NCBI GenBank assembly: GCA_030737835.1
Contig: CM060854.1
Location: 17,092,859 to 17,156,858 of the forward strand
Direction: 5' to 3'
Source of the DNA: Acorus gramineus
Lineage: Eukaryota; Streptophyta; Magnoliopsida; Acorales; Acoraceae
Length of the DNA stretch: 64,000 bases
The notes under the pieces are model-generated. The model saw only the letters and a program-made list of their open reading frames with translations, did not search any database and was not told where the DNA came from. Positions 1 through 15,600 of this stretch are shown here, piece after piece. Every line of letters begins with the position of its first letter. Position 1 is the first letter of the stretch. The position numbers and the translations under genes are program-made.

Positions 1-647
1 GCTCTACTTTACTGTCTCTTTTCCCTTCTAAACATTGTTTAATTGTTCTTTTTGAATCACAATATTTGTTCAATTGTCCTCTTTGAATCACAATTTTCTT
101 CCTACTTTGTATCTTTTTACTTAGACAACTGTGAACAATTGTTGCTTCCACATTCTTCATGTCTTCCATTGTTTTGTCCCATTCATTATTTTTTTAATTG
201 TGCCTTTAGATTTTCTGATATTGTTAGAAATATGTCACTGTTGATCTATGGAAATTTTGGTGATGTTTTTGAAATTTTGATGTCAAATACATATGCATAA
301 TTTTTCATTCCCGTGGAAAGGTGGAAGCTCACCACCTAGAATTTCTTAAGATCAGATGAAGCTCATACAGAAAATGCTGAACTTTGTTGGGTAAATAAAC
401 AGAATGATTTGTTATCTTTGGAATATGCTAATGGGTGTTTGACATATTTCCAGTGCACCAAGAAATAAAGGATAAATTACAGTACCTCTGAGATGTATGT
501 TCCCAAGTTAATTACAATGCTTCTGAGATGCATGTTCCCAAAAATAAATTACAATGCTTCTTGGAAGCACGAACACATGTTGAGTCATATTTTGTTTGAG
601 GGAGGCGTGCACAGTTAATGTTGTATAAATTGTTAAATATTTTTCAG

Positions 648-3600
648 GTGATGGAAAATGGAAATCATATGGAAAGGAAGAAATGGTTTCCGGATATCGA
701 GCCCTTATTTAAGCTTCTCAGCTACGAAAATGTGCCTCCTTATTTGAAGGTTAGCCGCTGTTTTTGGAATTGCCCTGTTATCTTATTAAAACCCTAAATG
801 CCACATTCTTTTCTTTATTTTTATGTTGGTTGAAAAAAAAAGGGTCAAGGTTGTAGACCATGAGAAATGTTGTACAAATAAGATGATGCATGATTTTATG
901 AGATTTGCTAAGGGTTTCATTTTAGAAATTTATTTAAATTGGTTAGTACTTTTATCCATCCAAGAAAAAGCTAATGTTTTTGCCTATTGTACAGTTCCTC
1001 TTTTTTTTTTTCTCTTTTTTTGAAACTATTTTTTGATGTTCATAGATTTGTCATGTTCATGGGAAGTGTTGTTCGTAATTGGGTTTTCAAGTCGTCTGAT
1101 TTATTTGCACAATTTTGCACCATATTTCTCTATATATTTGTTGAATGTGAAACACCTGTCAATTCCTCTTATTACATCCTGATATTTGTTGTCTTGGGGG
1201 TGGTATGCTCAATGTTGTGGCTGACATGCCCCGCAAGTTCATCTTTCTTTGTTCTGTGGAGATTGTCACTTCTGTTTTTGTTCACTTATTACAACATTGG
1301 ATTAAATTGTTATATTTATGCTATTTTAATATTTGTATGTTCAAATGTAATTATGTGCAGGGTGCCATGCGAAATGCCATTGCCTCTTTCATACACGTGT
1401 CTCCTATGTTTAAGGACACTATCTGGAGCTTCCTCGAGCAATATGATCTGCCCGTCGTAGTTGGTCCTAATAGCATGCAACAATTGTCGACACAGGTTTG
1501 AAATATTGTGATCACATTTAGTTAACTTCTATGATTTCTTCAACATGTTTTTGTTGCAAATGCTGTCTTCTTACAGATTTAGTGGTGGCAATAAGAATTA
1601 TTTCTTAATGCTTTTCATATGACATCATGCTATTTAACAGAGATGATGATAGTTTTGATTTTTGTACAATTCAACATCGGACTGTGGTCTCGGTAGACTG
1701 CTCTTCTACTGGGACATGGCCAGGTCCTCTTTTCTTATTTTCTAGATTTTTTTGTTATGTTTTGGGCATTCACTCTGCGGTAGCATGCCTACCATTTCTT
1801 TAAAAAGAACATCGGGTAGTCACTCATAAATAGTGGAAAAAGTACAACTATATATTTGAGTAATAGTGGATGTCGTATAAGTTTAGTTATTAACTATATT
1901 GAGGAGAGGAAGGCTTTAAGAAAAGATATTGCAGAGTTACTCTAGAGCACATATATCTGTTAAGAAAGATACTGATGACAAGTTTGAGGACAAGTTACTG
2001 GTGTCTGGAAATTGTGATGTGCATTGAGGGTAAAGGGATTTGCAAGGTTACTATCAATCTCTTCATGTCCACCACAAAATCCATCATATTTCCGTTTTTG
2101 GTCCACTTTCCCCTCCTAACGTTGGTAAGACTTTCATCCGACGTGAGGTGCCGCATAAAAACTCCTTCCTTAAAGTTATCTTTGATTTTCATATTTGCTT
2201 GTATACATTTTTTGTAAGACAGAAATTGGTAAGAATTCTACCACCAAGTATTATTCATACCAGCAGAAGAAAGCAAAAGACATGGAAAATCAGGAAGAAG
2301 CTCTAATATCTGATGTATGGAAGCTCTAATTTATGATGAGAGGATATACTCTACTTTTTTTCTGGCATTCGTGGTTGTTGGTATATTTTTATATTAGATA
2401 TCATAATCTTCCCTTGTGTTGCAAAGCACATTCTAGTACAATATTCTACTAGTATTAAAGCTTTTACTAGTACATTTTTCTGGTATGTGTGGTTGATGCC
2501 TTGGGTATGGATTTTATGTGAATTTGTGATCTGGCAGGTGTATGACATGCAGTTTGAATTAAATGAAATAGAAGCAAGGACTGAGAAATATCCTTCGACA
2601 ATATCGTTTCTTAATTTAGTAAATGCTCTTATCACAGAAGAGAGAGATGTCAGCGATGGTGGGCGCAGGTAAAATTATGATTCCACTTCTTTTCTGATTC
2701 TCTATGTTTGGCAGTTTGGCATCTGTAATGACTTCTCTGTTTACTTTATATCATGCTTTTCTAGGTTCGTGGGGATCTTTAGGTTTGTCTATGATCATGT
2801 TTTTGGGCCTTTTCCTCAGAGAGCCTACGCGGACCCTTCTGAGAAATGGCAATTGGTAATAGCATGCCTTCAGCATTTCAAAATGTGAGTTTATATCAGC
2901 AGAAGTTTTTGAATTTGTAGCTTATATAAATGTATTGTTTTCATTATTCGTGAATGTCTGTGGATGTCAGATATTCTTAGTATTCTGTAGTTTGGTGGTT
3001 CCGTTATGCAAGAGACTGCTCATGTTTATATTCTAAATGTGATGTTTATGTAATTATTTATACCAATGTCTACAAAACTATGCAAATAAAACTAATGTGA
3101 TGTGATATTTATTTATTTATACCAATGACTGTGAAACTTTGCTAATCAAACTTTTTTTTTTTCAACGGTTTCCCAGCCCTCATTGTCTGCAGACAATTTA
3201 TATCTTCCACAATCACTTTTTTTTTTTTAAAAAAAAGTGGTAGGCATTTGCCTAATTTTTATTGCTTAGGAGATTGCCCAAAAGATACAAATATGAGAAA
3301 AGACCAGACCAGATAAGGTGAGGTTGAAGAGTGATCTACCACAGCCCACTGGTCCGGGAATAAACCTCCAAAGTCTCACTCTTCAATATAAAGTCTACCC
3401 CTAGGTACATCACCCTGTTAATGCTGCCCAACACATGCCCCAATCTTTAATAAGAGTAATTCGTTTCCCAAACATTTTCAACACACCATTGTCCCTCTAA
3501 AGAGGAGATGATTGCAGGACAACCAAAGGGCCCAAGCGACCGCCGGGATGAATGACTGCAATACTTTCCCTTTTATGCTCTTTTCCCCCTTCGGCCGCAA

Positions 3601-6600
3601 CATCCTCCCCTTCTCCCACATACCATCGAGCATCGAGAAATCAGCCCACACCCGGTGCTTCCTTGAGGAGTGACCACACCTGTTTTGCTATAGGGCAGTC
3701 AATTATGATATGTGTTACGGTTTCCGTACCACTGTTGCACACCTTGCTGTTCACATACTCATTCGGGGTCCATCTAGACCTTGCAGTTCATCTTGCAGTC
3801 CACAATCACAAATTGCTCTAAATTTTTTTCATTAATGACGATTATCCTTTTCTACTGCATATTATGTTTGTGCAGGATACTGAGCATGTATGATGTGAAG
3901 GATGAAGATATCAAGATTGTTGTTGATCAGTCTCAGACTCAAACTGTCTCACAAGCTGTCCCATTTGAAATGCAGCTACCAGTGTTGGAGTTGCTGAAAG
4001 TATGTTTAATTTTGTACAAAAAATTGCTTTATTTTTTATGTGGTGTTGTTCTGTTTATAGGTTGAATTCTTCTAGTAGATGCTTTTAAGTATGGATACCT
4101 ATTTTGTTCTCTATCTCTTCTTTCTACTGATGAAGTCGTTTGGAGGCTGTTGTTTGCACAGTGATATCTCATCTATGAGGATTTCTTTCTCTTGTCTTAG
4201 GGTAGAATATTGTTCTTATTCTTGTCAGCTTGTGATAAATTGACTGCAAGGATTCGTGTTCTATGTTTCTCATCCCCGCTTATTCTACACTTAGATGTAT
4301 TCATACATGACCTACTCGATTTTGTTAAAGTTGTGTCTGTTAATCTCAGATTTTTACCTTCCACTATATTAGACTTACTGTTTGTATATCTGTATATGAT
4401 TCTGCATCTATTATATTGAGCAATATATATTCAATGGATATCTCTTAAATGGCTATCATTGAGTGATATAAAGTATTTATGTTTATAATATTTCTTAATG
4501 ATCTCCAGGATTTCATGAGTGGTAAAACCGTCTTCCGCAATATTATGGGTATTCTTTTGTCAGGAGTGAATGCTATCATCTATGATAGGACAACTCAAAC
4601 ATATGGTCAGCTTCTAGAAAAGGCTGTAAACCTTTCATTGGACATTATAATTCTGGTCCTGGAGAGAGACCTCTATGTTGCTGATTTTTGGCGCCCTTTA
4701 TACCAGGTGATTCTCTTGATGTGTATATTTTATATGATGGGATGTCTATTCTTATTGGTTATCTTTTGACAGCCAGTAGATATTATACTATCTCAAGATC
4801 ACAATCAAATTGTGGTTTTGCTGGAGTTTGTGCGATACGAAATTTTACCCCAGATTCAGCTATGTTCAGTTAAGATAATGAGCATTTTAAGGCAAGTATT
4901 TCATTGAGAGTTTGTTTCTTGTGTTTCTGGTTCGTGGTTTGTGGTTCTGGTTCTGGATCTGTACATTTTGATTTCCTTGTTAACTACCCCTAATATAGCT
5001 TAGATTTTATGAATGACGACCTTTTAAATTTATTGTTGTCAGTTCTCGTATGGTGGGGCTCGTCCAGTTACTTTTGAAATCAAATGCCTCAAAGTACCTA
5101 ATCATGGATTATGCTTCCTGTCTAGAGTCACGCTCCGAAGAGTCTCAGATTATAGAGAAAACCAAAGATGATGTTGGAGTTCTCATCATACAGGTTTGCT
5201 CAAGACATTCATTTTTCTTTTGTCATACCTATGTTCAAAAAATGTTCACTGATCTGTGATTCCCCTGCAGTTGCTTATGGATAATATCAGTCGGCCAGCT
5301 CCGAATATTACACATTTACTTCTTAAATTTGATGTGGATACACTAGTGGAGAGGACAGTGTTACAGCCTAAATACCACTACAGGTTTAAATGCTCCGAGC
5401 ACGCCATTATGTGCTTCAGTTTATGATGCAATCTTTAATTGATTTTGAGTTTTAACTTCCTATGCAGTTGCTTGAAAGTTATCCTTGATATTTTGGAAAA
5501 ACTTTCCAAGCCTGATGTGAATGCTTTACTGCATGAATTTGGTTTTCAGGTTAGATTTGCATTCTTTTTTAGAAATTGTCTTTGATCTACATGCATTCTA
5601 AGAATAATATTGTTGGTGCACTGAACAGCTTCTTTATGAATTATGCTGTGACCCGCTGACTGGTGGTCCTATGATTGATTTGTTAAGTACCAGGAAGTAT
5701 CGTTTCTTTTGTCAGGTATATTTTAGTATCATTTCTTTTGTAAGACATGTATTGAATTTCTGTGTTTATAAGTTTGCCTGATGGTAATTCAGTAAAACGG
5801 TATATTTTACATGATTTTAGCACTTGGATACAATTGGCATTGCTCCACTGCCAAAAAGGAACAACAATCAGGTGCTGCGCATCAGTTCACTCCATCAGGT
5901 GTGTATTTAATTGATATTTACAAATGTCTGAAGATGATGTTCTTACTAGTGAAACTTTGCAATCATACCTTGCGTTCATGGACTGGACATTGTTTTTTTT
6001 TTTGACTTCTATGTATTTGATATCTTCCTCAATAAAGATTTCCTTGAAGTTGTCTGCAAGATTATAAAGTTGATCACTCTTTTTAAACTTTTTGATATGT
6101 TATTTATGATCCCAACAGGATTATAAAGTTGACATTTTTTTTTTGTTCTAAAGTTGCTTAGCTTGATCATCACCTTTTGCCCTGTGTAGTGGCCTGTGTT
6201 AAATAATCATATAATGTTCCTTTCGAGAATAATGCTGCAGCTATGGAGTACAGACATGGACACAGACACTGGAACAATGCATCAATTTTTTTTTATTTTT
6301 TATTTTTGGTAATATGGTAGGCATCCTACCTCAAATTCATTAAGAAATAGAAATAGGTGCCTGAAGCATACAAATATACCCGAAGGTGTATCCCGGACAT
6401 GTGATATAGGTAGAAGAGATGTATACTTGTATCACTATGGACTGAAACAATGCATCAATGTATAAAAGTCTTTTTTTTTGGATTTGATCAATATATGAAA
6501 ACATGCACCAATATATAGATTTATAGAAATTTTAGTTCCAGAAAACATTTAAAATAGAGAAAAGGTACGAGTAATAAGCGAAAATACATACAAAATTGGA

Positions 6601-9600
6601 GTGCCAAACCACTCCCCCCCCGCCCCAACCCACCCAAAAAAACAAAAAGAAAGGAAAACATCTGAGATAAGCTCATAAGCAGTGTTAGATTATTTACATT
6701 TTTGAGTCGGGGGCATCTGAAAAACCCTAAGATGGCTAGTGGATCGTTGGCCAATTTGACTGTTGCAATGGTTATTTGAACTTCATGTTAAAAAAAGGCA
6801 ACACTCAATACACATTTGGGTGAGTCGGGTATACAATAAAGTTGGGGTCAAGGTGGTTAATTAATTGACCAATTAATCAATTGGTTTATTGGAGGGGCTT
6901 TGAACCCAATTAATCCCAAAGGAGTCAATATTTAAACTATGCATGACACGAAGATGATGACACAATATTATTAAACAAAAATATTCCTTTTGAAAAGGAT
7001 GAGGATTATTACTGGACTTTGAACAAATCATAAACTGTATCCGATGTTTATCAATATTGAACGTGTCATAAACTATATGGTAATTTCTAACCAAACAGAA
7101 CATATAAATATTAAATATAACAGGTGCTAGGCAATGTTTATTTTTTTTTTGCCCCATGATTCAGTACCATCACTGAACTTGGAACTGCCGATGAATTAGA
7201 ATGATTGACAGCTAATCAACTAAGATCACTATAAGCCCACACGTCACTTTGGACATCATTTCTTTTGTTTGGCTTTTATCTCAGGCATTCTATTTTGTTT
7301 TACAAATTTAGGGTAGGATGCTTACCTATTTTTTGAAAAAAAAAGAGAACTCATTGAAATGTATATATACTCTTGGTTCCGTGCATACACTGACTAATAT
7401 ATTTGTCATATTTTGTGTTAATAATAAGTCATTTTAACTTGTGCTTCACCTTGTGTCTTTGATTCATTGACGCTGTAAGAAATGTGAAGTACTTAGTTGT
7501 CGGTAACTGTTGATAACTCCTACCTCTTCCAAAAAAGAAAAAATAACTCCTTCCCAAATAAGTAATTCATAGTTAAAATAAAATATACTTAAAAGAAGGG
7601 AATGAGAGAACACACACAGAGAGGGAAAGATTGATGGGTTAAGGGGAACACATGCGCGCACACACACACTAGTTATATACATGTGCAAAATGCACGTGGC
7701 CTACTGCCTACATATAAAGATGTAACTATAATATTGATATGGATAACACAATATAGATGAAATGTTTATATAATATTGAATCATCCAAAAAGCTTATTCC
7801 ATTTAATATATAGGGTAATAAATTTGTATATCATGCAATATTTCTTTTATATTATAATAAAAATAAAGTAAATTTTTTTTATAGAATTCAATTGAGATAG
7901 ATTTAATAAATATATTTAATTTTGAATTGTCAAAATTTCAATATTTTGATATTATTTACTTAAATCTGATTTTGAAATCTTAAAATATATTTATGATTTA
8001 TCTAAAACCGATTTGAAATCTTAAATTTTGATATATAAAATATAAATAATTGCTAATCTATGGGAGGGTAAAAACGGAAATGAAAAAGCTGGGTCACTTT
8101 CCCTTTAATTAGTAAGTAAATAGATATGAATGATAGGTAAGTGGTGGGATTTGAACTGAGGACTTCATCTTAGCAAATTTTAGTCAACCGGCTGTGTGTC
8201 CTATGGTCCAATCTCTAGGACAAACATATGTTTTAAAAGAAAAGGATCATTAGATGCCTCCTGTCTAATTCTATGTAGTCTTTCTTGGTATGCCCAGTGG
8301 TAAAGAGACATCCTTCCTCCCAAGGGGAAGGATGTGAATGTGAGCCATAGGGCTGGCATGGCAAGTATAGCCAATGAAGGCCATTTGACATTGTTTACCA
8401 AAAAAAAAAAAAAAATAGAAAATAAAAAGAACAAAGAAATGTTTATATGATTTCAATATTTCCAACAGATTGAATAATATTCAACCATTCCATTTAGGGG
8501 ATATGTGATTAAAAAATGCATGATGCCTCTGGACCATGGACTTGAACTTGTTTATCTGCTAGCTCGTGAAGATGTTTATCTTCTACCTTTCCTGGACCTT
8601 CTGGTTGTCCCTTGGTTTGGACCCACCCCATCTAAACCCTGTTGCGGTGCTTCCTCTATTTAAACAAAGTGCACTTCAATTGGATCATGGTATCAATTGC
8701 AGGATTTCAGATTAATATGGCTGCCAGGGAATTTGAAATTAGGGGAAGACATGAAAAATTCATCTCAATGGGATTTTTTTTCTGATTTGAAATACCTTGA
8801 TGGCCTATATGTCCATAACCATGATTTTGCTAGCTGTTTAAAGAGAACTGATTGCATTTTGGAAGGGCGTGCTTTATTGAAGTTCAATCACAACTGCTTG
8901 GCAATTTGGCTCACTCACAATCACATTCTCTTCTAGGGCGAAAAGCTCTATGTGGTGAATGTTTGGGAGATGGTGACTCGTTTTATTCAAGACTGGGGCT
9001 GGTTTTGTGTGGGGGCTAGGACTATATTGTATCAAAGGTACAGAAAATCATTGAGGAGTAATGTAATCTTTGTTTCGTATTCCATGGGGGTTAGTAGATA
9101 TCTCTTGTGCGTCTTACCTCTTCGGGTGGGGTTCTTTATTTTTTACTTCTTTTGTATGCTTTGGGCATTTGCCCCTCTTTCTAATGAAATTGAGGTAGAT
9201 TGCCTACCATTTCCTAAAAAAAGAAAAATTTAACTGCTTGCGCTTCATAGGAAATGAACAAGTGGATATCTATCATATTTCACTCTTGTTAATGACATAT
9301 GTTTTCTTTTTGGTTTGCGTCAAACTGTTACCTATATCAAATTTTAAAACATTCATATGAAAATAATGAACCAACTATGGGCAATTTTTTTTTTTTGTTG
9401 GAAGCTACCATCAAATTGCTTGGATGGAGAGTGTAATGTGCCCGTGAACGGATTGCCTATTAGCTGGATTTTTGCAGTTGTATTTCACTTGCCTGTCCAT
9501 GTTTTGGCTTTCAATCAATTTGATTCCATCTTCAGAATGTTTATTTTTAATTTTCAAATGTCATTGGAGTAATGTCTCTTCAGCTTCACTTCTTATTATT

Positions 9601-12600
9601 CTCTTTTCTTGTTGCAGAGGGCATGGCTGTTAAAGCTATTAGCACTGGAGTTGCATGTCAGTGATATGGGGGTATCTTCTCACCGAGAAGCATGTTCAAG
9701 TATTCTTACTGAGCTTTTTAATTCACAGTTCAATGAATTTTCTGGCTTAAATGGATTAGAAATATATCCAAAAGCTGATCTCCATGTTGGAAATAAAAGT
9801 AAGGTATTGTATTTCAATTCCAAGGGCTTTTTTTCATTCGTTTGTTCCATCTGAAAGCAGTACAATGTCTTTTTTCATATAATCTCTTTTGCAAATTTTC
9901 TTTCTGCTGTTCATTAATTTTGGCATTTCAGTTTTTATTGTATATTCAATATTCATCCATTGTAAAAGAAGAGCTTTTTTCCGATTTGGGCTGGTTTCAC
10001 ATTCTGTATTGTGAATAAATTCAATATATTTATCAACTTGCAGTGTATTATATGTTCAAGAATTATTCTATAATGTATTATTCAATATGAACTGAACTGT
10101 CATATTTCCTGCTAGTGGAAGAATAAAGTCATAACTATATGTTGATTCAACCCATATGATCATTATATGAAGCATTGGGTCCTTTCTGATTTCTTTTCTG
10201 AATTGGTATTCTCAATTCTTCTCTGCAGGTTTTAGCATTACTTGAAGTTGTTCAGTTCCGGATACCTGATACTTCTATGAAGTGCTCCCAATTAAAAGCT
10301 GATTTGAAATGCGACTTGCGGGTAATTTAGACTTTTGTGAAGTGATTTTCTTTCGGTGTACATGCTGTTTCTGCTGACTCCTGGTAGCTTTGTATATCAG
10401 GTTGAAGAAATTTTAAGAAATTCTGAAACTTCTGAAAAAGGTGGTGTCTATTATTACTCTGAAAGAGGTGATCGCCTAATTGATCTAGCTTCGTTTAGAG
10501 ACAGACTTTGGCAGGTTATTTCCTTTATTACTTGGCATTTTATAGTATTTTAATACTTCAAATTTTTCCTAATTATGCGCTATTACTTTCATTTTATGTT
10601 TAAAATTATTTCTTAAAATTTTCATACATGTAACATTATTGAATTCTTGAATCATGATCATATAATATTCAATGAGCAACATTCTCACATTGTTTACTTG
10701 TTTATTCAGATGCTTAATGTTCTAAATCCAGTAGGCAACTCCATTAACCCAGACATTCAAATGGGTGATCTAAGAGAGCCTATCCAACAAATACTGAGAT
10801 GGGGTTGGAAGTACAACAAGAATCTTGAAGAAGAGGTTGCGCAACTTCATATGCTAACCGCTTGGTCCCAGATTGTTGAGGTAGATAATTTGTTTTTTCA
10901 GTTGCTACAGCTGAATTTCTTTGTTTCCTTGAAACATTACTACACTGCGTCAATGTAACTTATAATTGTCAATATCTTCCAGGTCTCTGTATCCAGAAGA
11001 TTGTTGCTTCTTGAAGACCGTTCTCAAATTTTATATGAGTGAGTATATAATATCATTTAACTAGATTCAATCATGTTTCCCTTTGAGTATATGATCATAA
11101 TGCCCTGAAATAGACAATATGATAGTCAGGTGGTAAATGGTTCACTATGAATATCCATGGAAATACAGGTCAAAATTTTATTACAACACATGATCAAGTA
11201 ATAATAATGAAGCTTAAAGGCTTTACCATAAATAAATCCTCAAAGGTAGCTTGAAGCCAGTGTACAATGGGGAACATCAATACTAAATGTAACAACATCA
11301 TATTGTTCAATGGGATCCATCAAGTTGTGTTGACTATGTGATGCATCCAAATTAAAAAAATAATTTGTTGAATTTTGGATATTGAGACACTGGATATGGC
11401 AAGACACTTATTTTAGCACAGTTCTACAATTTTTTGTTTTGGAATTTGTAGAAGTTATGTTGTAAAGCTGTCACATGCATGAACGAGTTAAGTGATACTC
11501 AAATCTTAATAGAATTGATAATTGATACACCTTTCATTATATTAACATGTTGTCTATGGATGCATTATTTCCTTAATGTTGTGTCCTTGTTGGGTCTGTC
11601 TATGTTTGTGTCCACGCTTCATAAGTTAGGATAATATGGGATTCAAATACTGAAAAGGAACATTATAAGATATTCAGAATAATACTGAACCTACATTAAT
11701 CAATCTTGATTTAAATTGAATTGAGTGAAATACACAAATGGTCATTGATCAAACAAACAAAATTAAACTAAACAATACAGCTGCACAAATATGTGTGCTA
11801 TGCTTATTTTTTATTTTTCTAAATCGTGTGAAATAATTAATGTACAATAAAATTCTCAACTAAAAAATCGTAAAAAAATGTGTTTTGTTTTCGTAACTGG
11901 CAGGGTGCTTGACGCCTCTTTGACTGCATCAGCATCTCCAGACTGTTCGTTGAAAATGGCAACAATGTTGAGTCAGGTACTTCTGCTTCATTCTGCTTTT
12001 CTCTTGTTGTGTAATTGTTCTGTCTTTATCCGATTGTTTAATCTCATGATATTTTATTAGGTCGCACTTACTTGCATGGCTAAACTACAAGATGAGCGAT
12101 TCTTATGCCCTGGGGGTATAAATTCTGACAATGTCACTTATCTTGATGTTATTTTGGGAAGACAATTACCTAATGGGGCATGCCACTCGATATTGTTAAA
12201 ACTTCTGACGGCAATTCAAAGAAATGAATCTTCAGAATTCTTGAGGAGACGGTACTATTATTGGTTTTTAATTGCTTTTTCAAGCATGTGATTATGTGAT
12301 ATAGGCAGATTTTACTTTTAAATTTTTGAAGGGTAGATGTTGATGTAATTATTTTTTCTTCAAATGCCAGCCAATATGCATTGCTTCTAAGTTATTTCCT
12401 GTACTGTCGAAGTATGCTTGATCCTGGTGTACCAGCATCGATATTGAATTTTTTACTCCATGAAGAACAGGATGGAGGAGACGACCTTGATCTGCAAAAG
12501 GTTTCTGTGCTTAAGAAACTGGTTCTCTTTGCTGTTTTACTAATTTGAATGTGATGTGCCATGTTTTTATCTTTATTGCTACCAGCAGGTTGATAGAGAG

Positions 12601-15600
12601 CATGCTGAACTAGTGCAAGCCAATTTTTCTATGATTAGCAAAGAGGCTCAATCTGTACTTGATCTGGTAGGATTTGTTTTTATAAAATTATCTGATGGGA
12701 ATATAGTTGTCATTGAAATCCTGTGGTGATGATCCCGAGAAACATATTTTTTGTACTTTTTTAGGCATTGTGTTGTCATGGATGTAGCATTAAGGAAAAT
12801 AATATCTTGTCATAAAATTTGCATGGACATGCATTAATCATTATTGCTCCTTACGCATCTCATTTAAATGGATTTTTGTTAATTCAGAACAGCTATAAAG
12901 GGAGCATTTCTGCTTAATATGAACATAAGAAAACCTTATCTTTTTTTTTTTTTCTTTTGAAATGAACTTGGTTGGCCAGCTACCACCTTACATTAAGATG
13001 AAAGAAAACCTTATTTAGACTGCATTACTGATAAAAGAGGTTGTTTAATCTTGCAACCCTCACAGTTCAATGAGCCTTTATATGGTCCCAGTTCATCATG
13101 GAGACATCTGGCATCGTTTCTTGATATTTTCTTATTTGTAGTGCAACATTTATTAACCCAATAACCAAAATTTGAAGTTCTGTTCTGATCTGCCACTTTT
13201 GAGTGTTTTTTATGCCATTAATTTTAGTCTTGCAATCTTGGATGTATTTCTTGCTTATTTTTTGGTGTATGTATTTCTTGCATTTTTTCATAAATCGACT
13301 TGATCAATGAATTTCTCAGTAGACTTGGCGAACATTACGGTATACATCTCAGATGGAAGCCTTCTTTTTTTCCTTGACTTTTCAGCTAACAAAAGATGCA
13401 CTCCAAGGCAATGAAGCTGGAAAGGCTGTATCACTACATGTTTTAGATACATTGATTAGCATTGATCAAGAGAGAGATTTTTTGAATCAGCTTCAGAGTA
13501 GGGGATTTGTAACTTCATGCCTGAAAGACATCAGCAGTTTCTCTTATCAGGTTTGTTTCCTTGCAATTAGTAGATTAATTAATTAAACGCATCCTATACG
13601 TGCCAAAAATTCTTTTTTTTTTTTTTTTGGGTTTATAATATTTTATATGATTTCTTCTTTATTACATTATCAAGCATAAGTGCTGCAGACACTAATACTA
13701 TTATCCTTCCACACATATTGGCTTTAGTGCTTAGTAGTGTTAAAAAATGTAGTATGCGGTTTGCATGCAGTTAGGTTACCTCATAGAGTCTATGTGGTAT
13801 ATGCGGTTTTACATTTTATTATATATGATAATTATTTCCAAATAATAGATAAAAGATAAATATGTGAACCTTATTAATAATTTATACCAAAGGCTTTTGA
13901 TAATGTATTGGAGTAAATATTTGGATTCGGGCAATGCTCACCAAAGATTTAAGCTCATGAAAGTCAGCATACATTAGCTTTTCATGTACAAATCTACGAA
14001 GCTAAAAAAAGATTCAGATTAATGAAAAAAAAAATGCTCACCTGTTGATGTGGAGCCTCGTTGATGAACGACACCAAATGGAAATAACAAAGTACCCAAA
14101 TTAGTTAAATGAGTCTATCCAGTGGATAGTGGAGTAGTTAGAGATAGCTTACCGTGGTAGGGAAAGGGAACCTATCCCAAATGACCTGAAAATATAAAGT
14201 TAGAAAAATAAATAACAATAATGAAAGATGGCTCAAAACTTCACAAATCTAAAGCTTCCATAGCAACCGACATCCTAGAGAAAGCATAGAGTCTACCCTT
14301 CAATAAAATAAGGCACCCTAAATGTTTTTGTTCAAATCTTGTGCATCCTCTCAAAACAAAAAAAGAAAAAGAAAAGAGAGAGAGAGAGAGCTGACCGCAT
14401 ATTGGGCCGCCTGCTCATATGTGGTCGGTCTTTGGATCAAACCGCATATGTATCACAGACCGCATATTTAAACTGTGGTGCTTTGATAATAAAAAAATTT
14501 GCAAACAAGAAAAAAATAAGTAGAACTGTTAGATTGCCATGATCATCATTACGAAGCAACATGAACTCTCCCTTGGTTGTCTACCATACATGAACTTTGT
14601 GATTCCATGTTACCTTTGCTTGCAAAATTGAAGCAACATGTGTAGAATTTTCTTCTATTTTATTTATTTCATTTTAGTTTCTAATTTAACATTTTTTTTT
14701 CATTTTCTGAAACAAATCTGCACTTTGGAACTATCCTGGTGTGTTGTCTCATATGTTTCAGCATTGGCTTATGAATTGCTTGTTTGAACTTTTTGGCCTG
14801 ATATATGAATCATATATTATTTTGAGACTCCGTTGTGCAGAAAACTTTTTTTTTTTTAGTTCTAGACTGGAGATGAAGTTAGTTACTTCTTAAGTTCTGT
14901 AATTTTCATGTTTTCCAGATCTCTGTATAAGGCTCTCATTTTGAAATCTATTCTTTTATGTTAGGATGGTTGGTACTCATTGGATTCTTTGCAAAGAGTT
15001 TGTACTCTCGAGGCTAAAATTGCTTTGTTGTTGAGGATTTGTCACAACTACGGGAAGATTGGTTGTCAGATTTTGTTTTCTATGGGAGCCTTGGAACATC
15101 TCGCATCTTGTAGGGTTGTGGGACTACGGATGAAGGTGTTGTTCAAAGCTATTTTTGTAAATTGGTTTTATTCTTTTATTTGACCTGAAACACAATATCG
15201 TTTTGCCAGGAAAGTTTCAGGCGCAATGATTCTAAAGCTGCAAGGGATCTATATATGGAGTTTGATAAGCATCAGCTTGTAACCCCTGTTCTAAGATTGG
15301 TTTTTGGCTTGACATCATTGGTGGATTCCTCAGATCTATTAGAGGTTTTTATTTAATGTCTAAATTGCAAGTTGTTGACTCTTATAGATTAGCTTTTTTT
15401 TTTTTGGTTGTGGCTTAACATTATTTCTAAACTAGATAAAGTATCTTATATTTTCATTTTAACATCAATTTATCTGAAGGTACAAGACTCACATAATGAA
15501 TGACAATCCCATCCATTAATTGTGAAGCGTCGGTCGCTGCGTACACATTTCTTATCATGGTGTTATGTTCATGATTTTTCCAAGGGATGCTATTTTCAGA

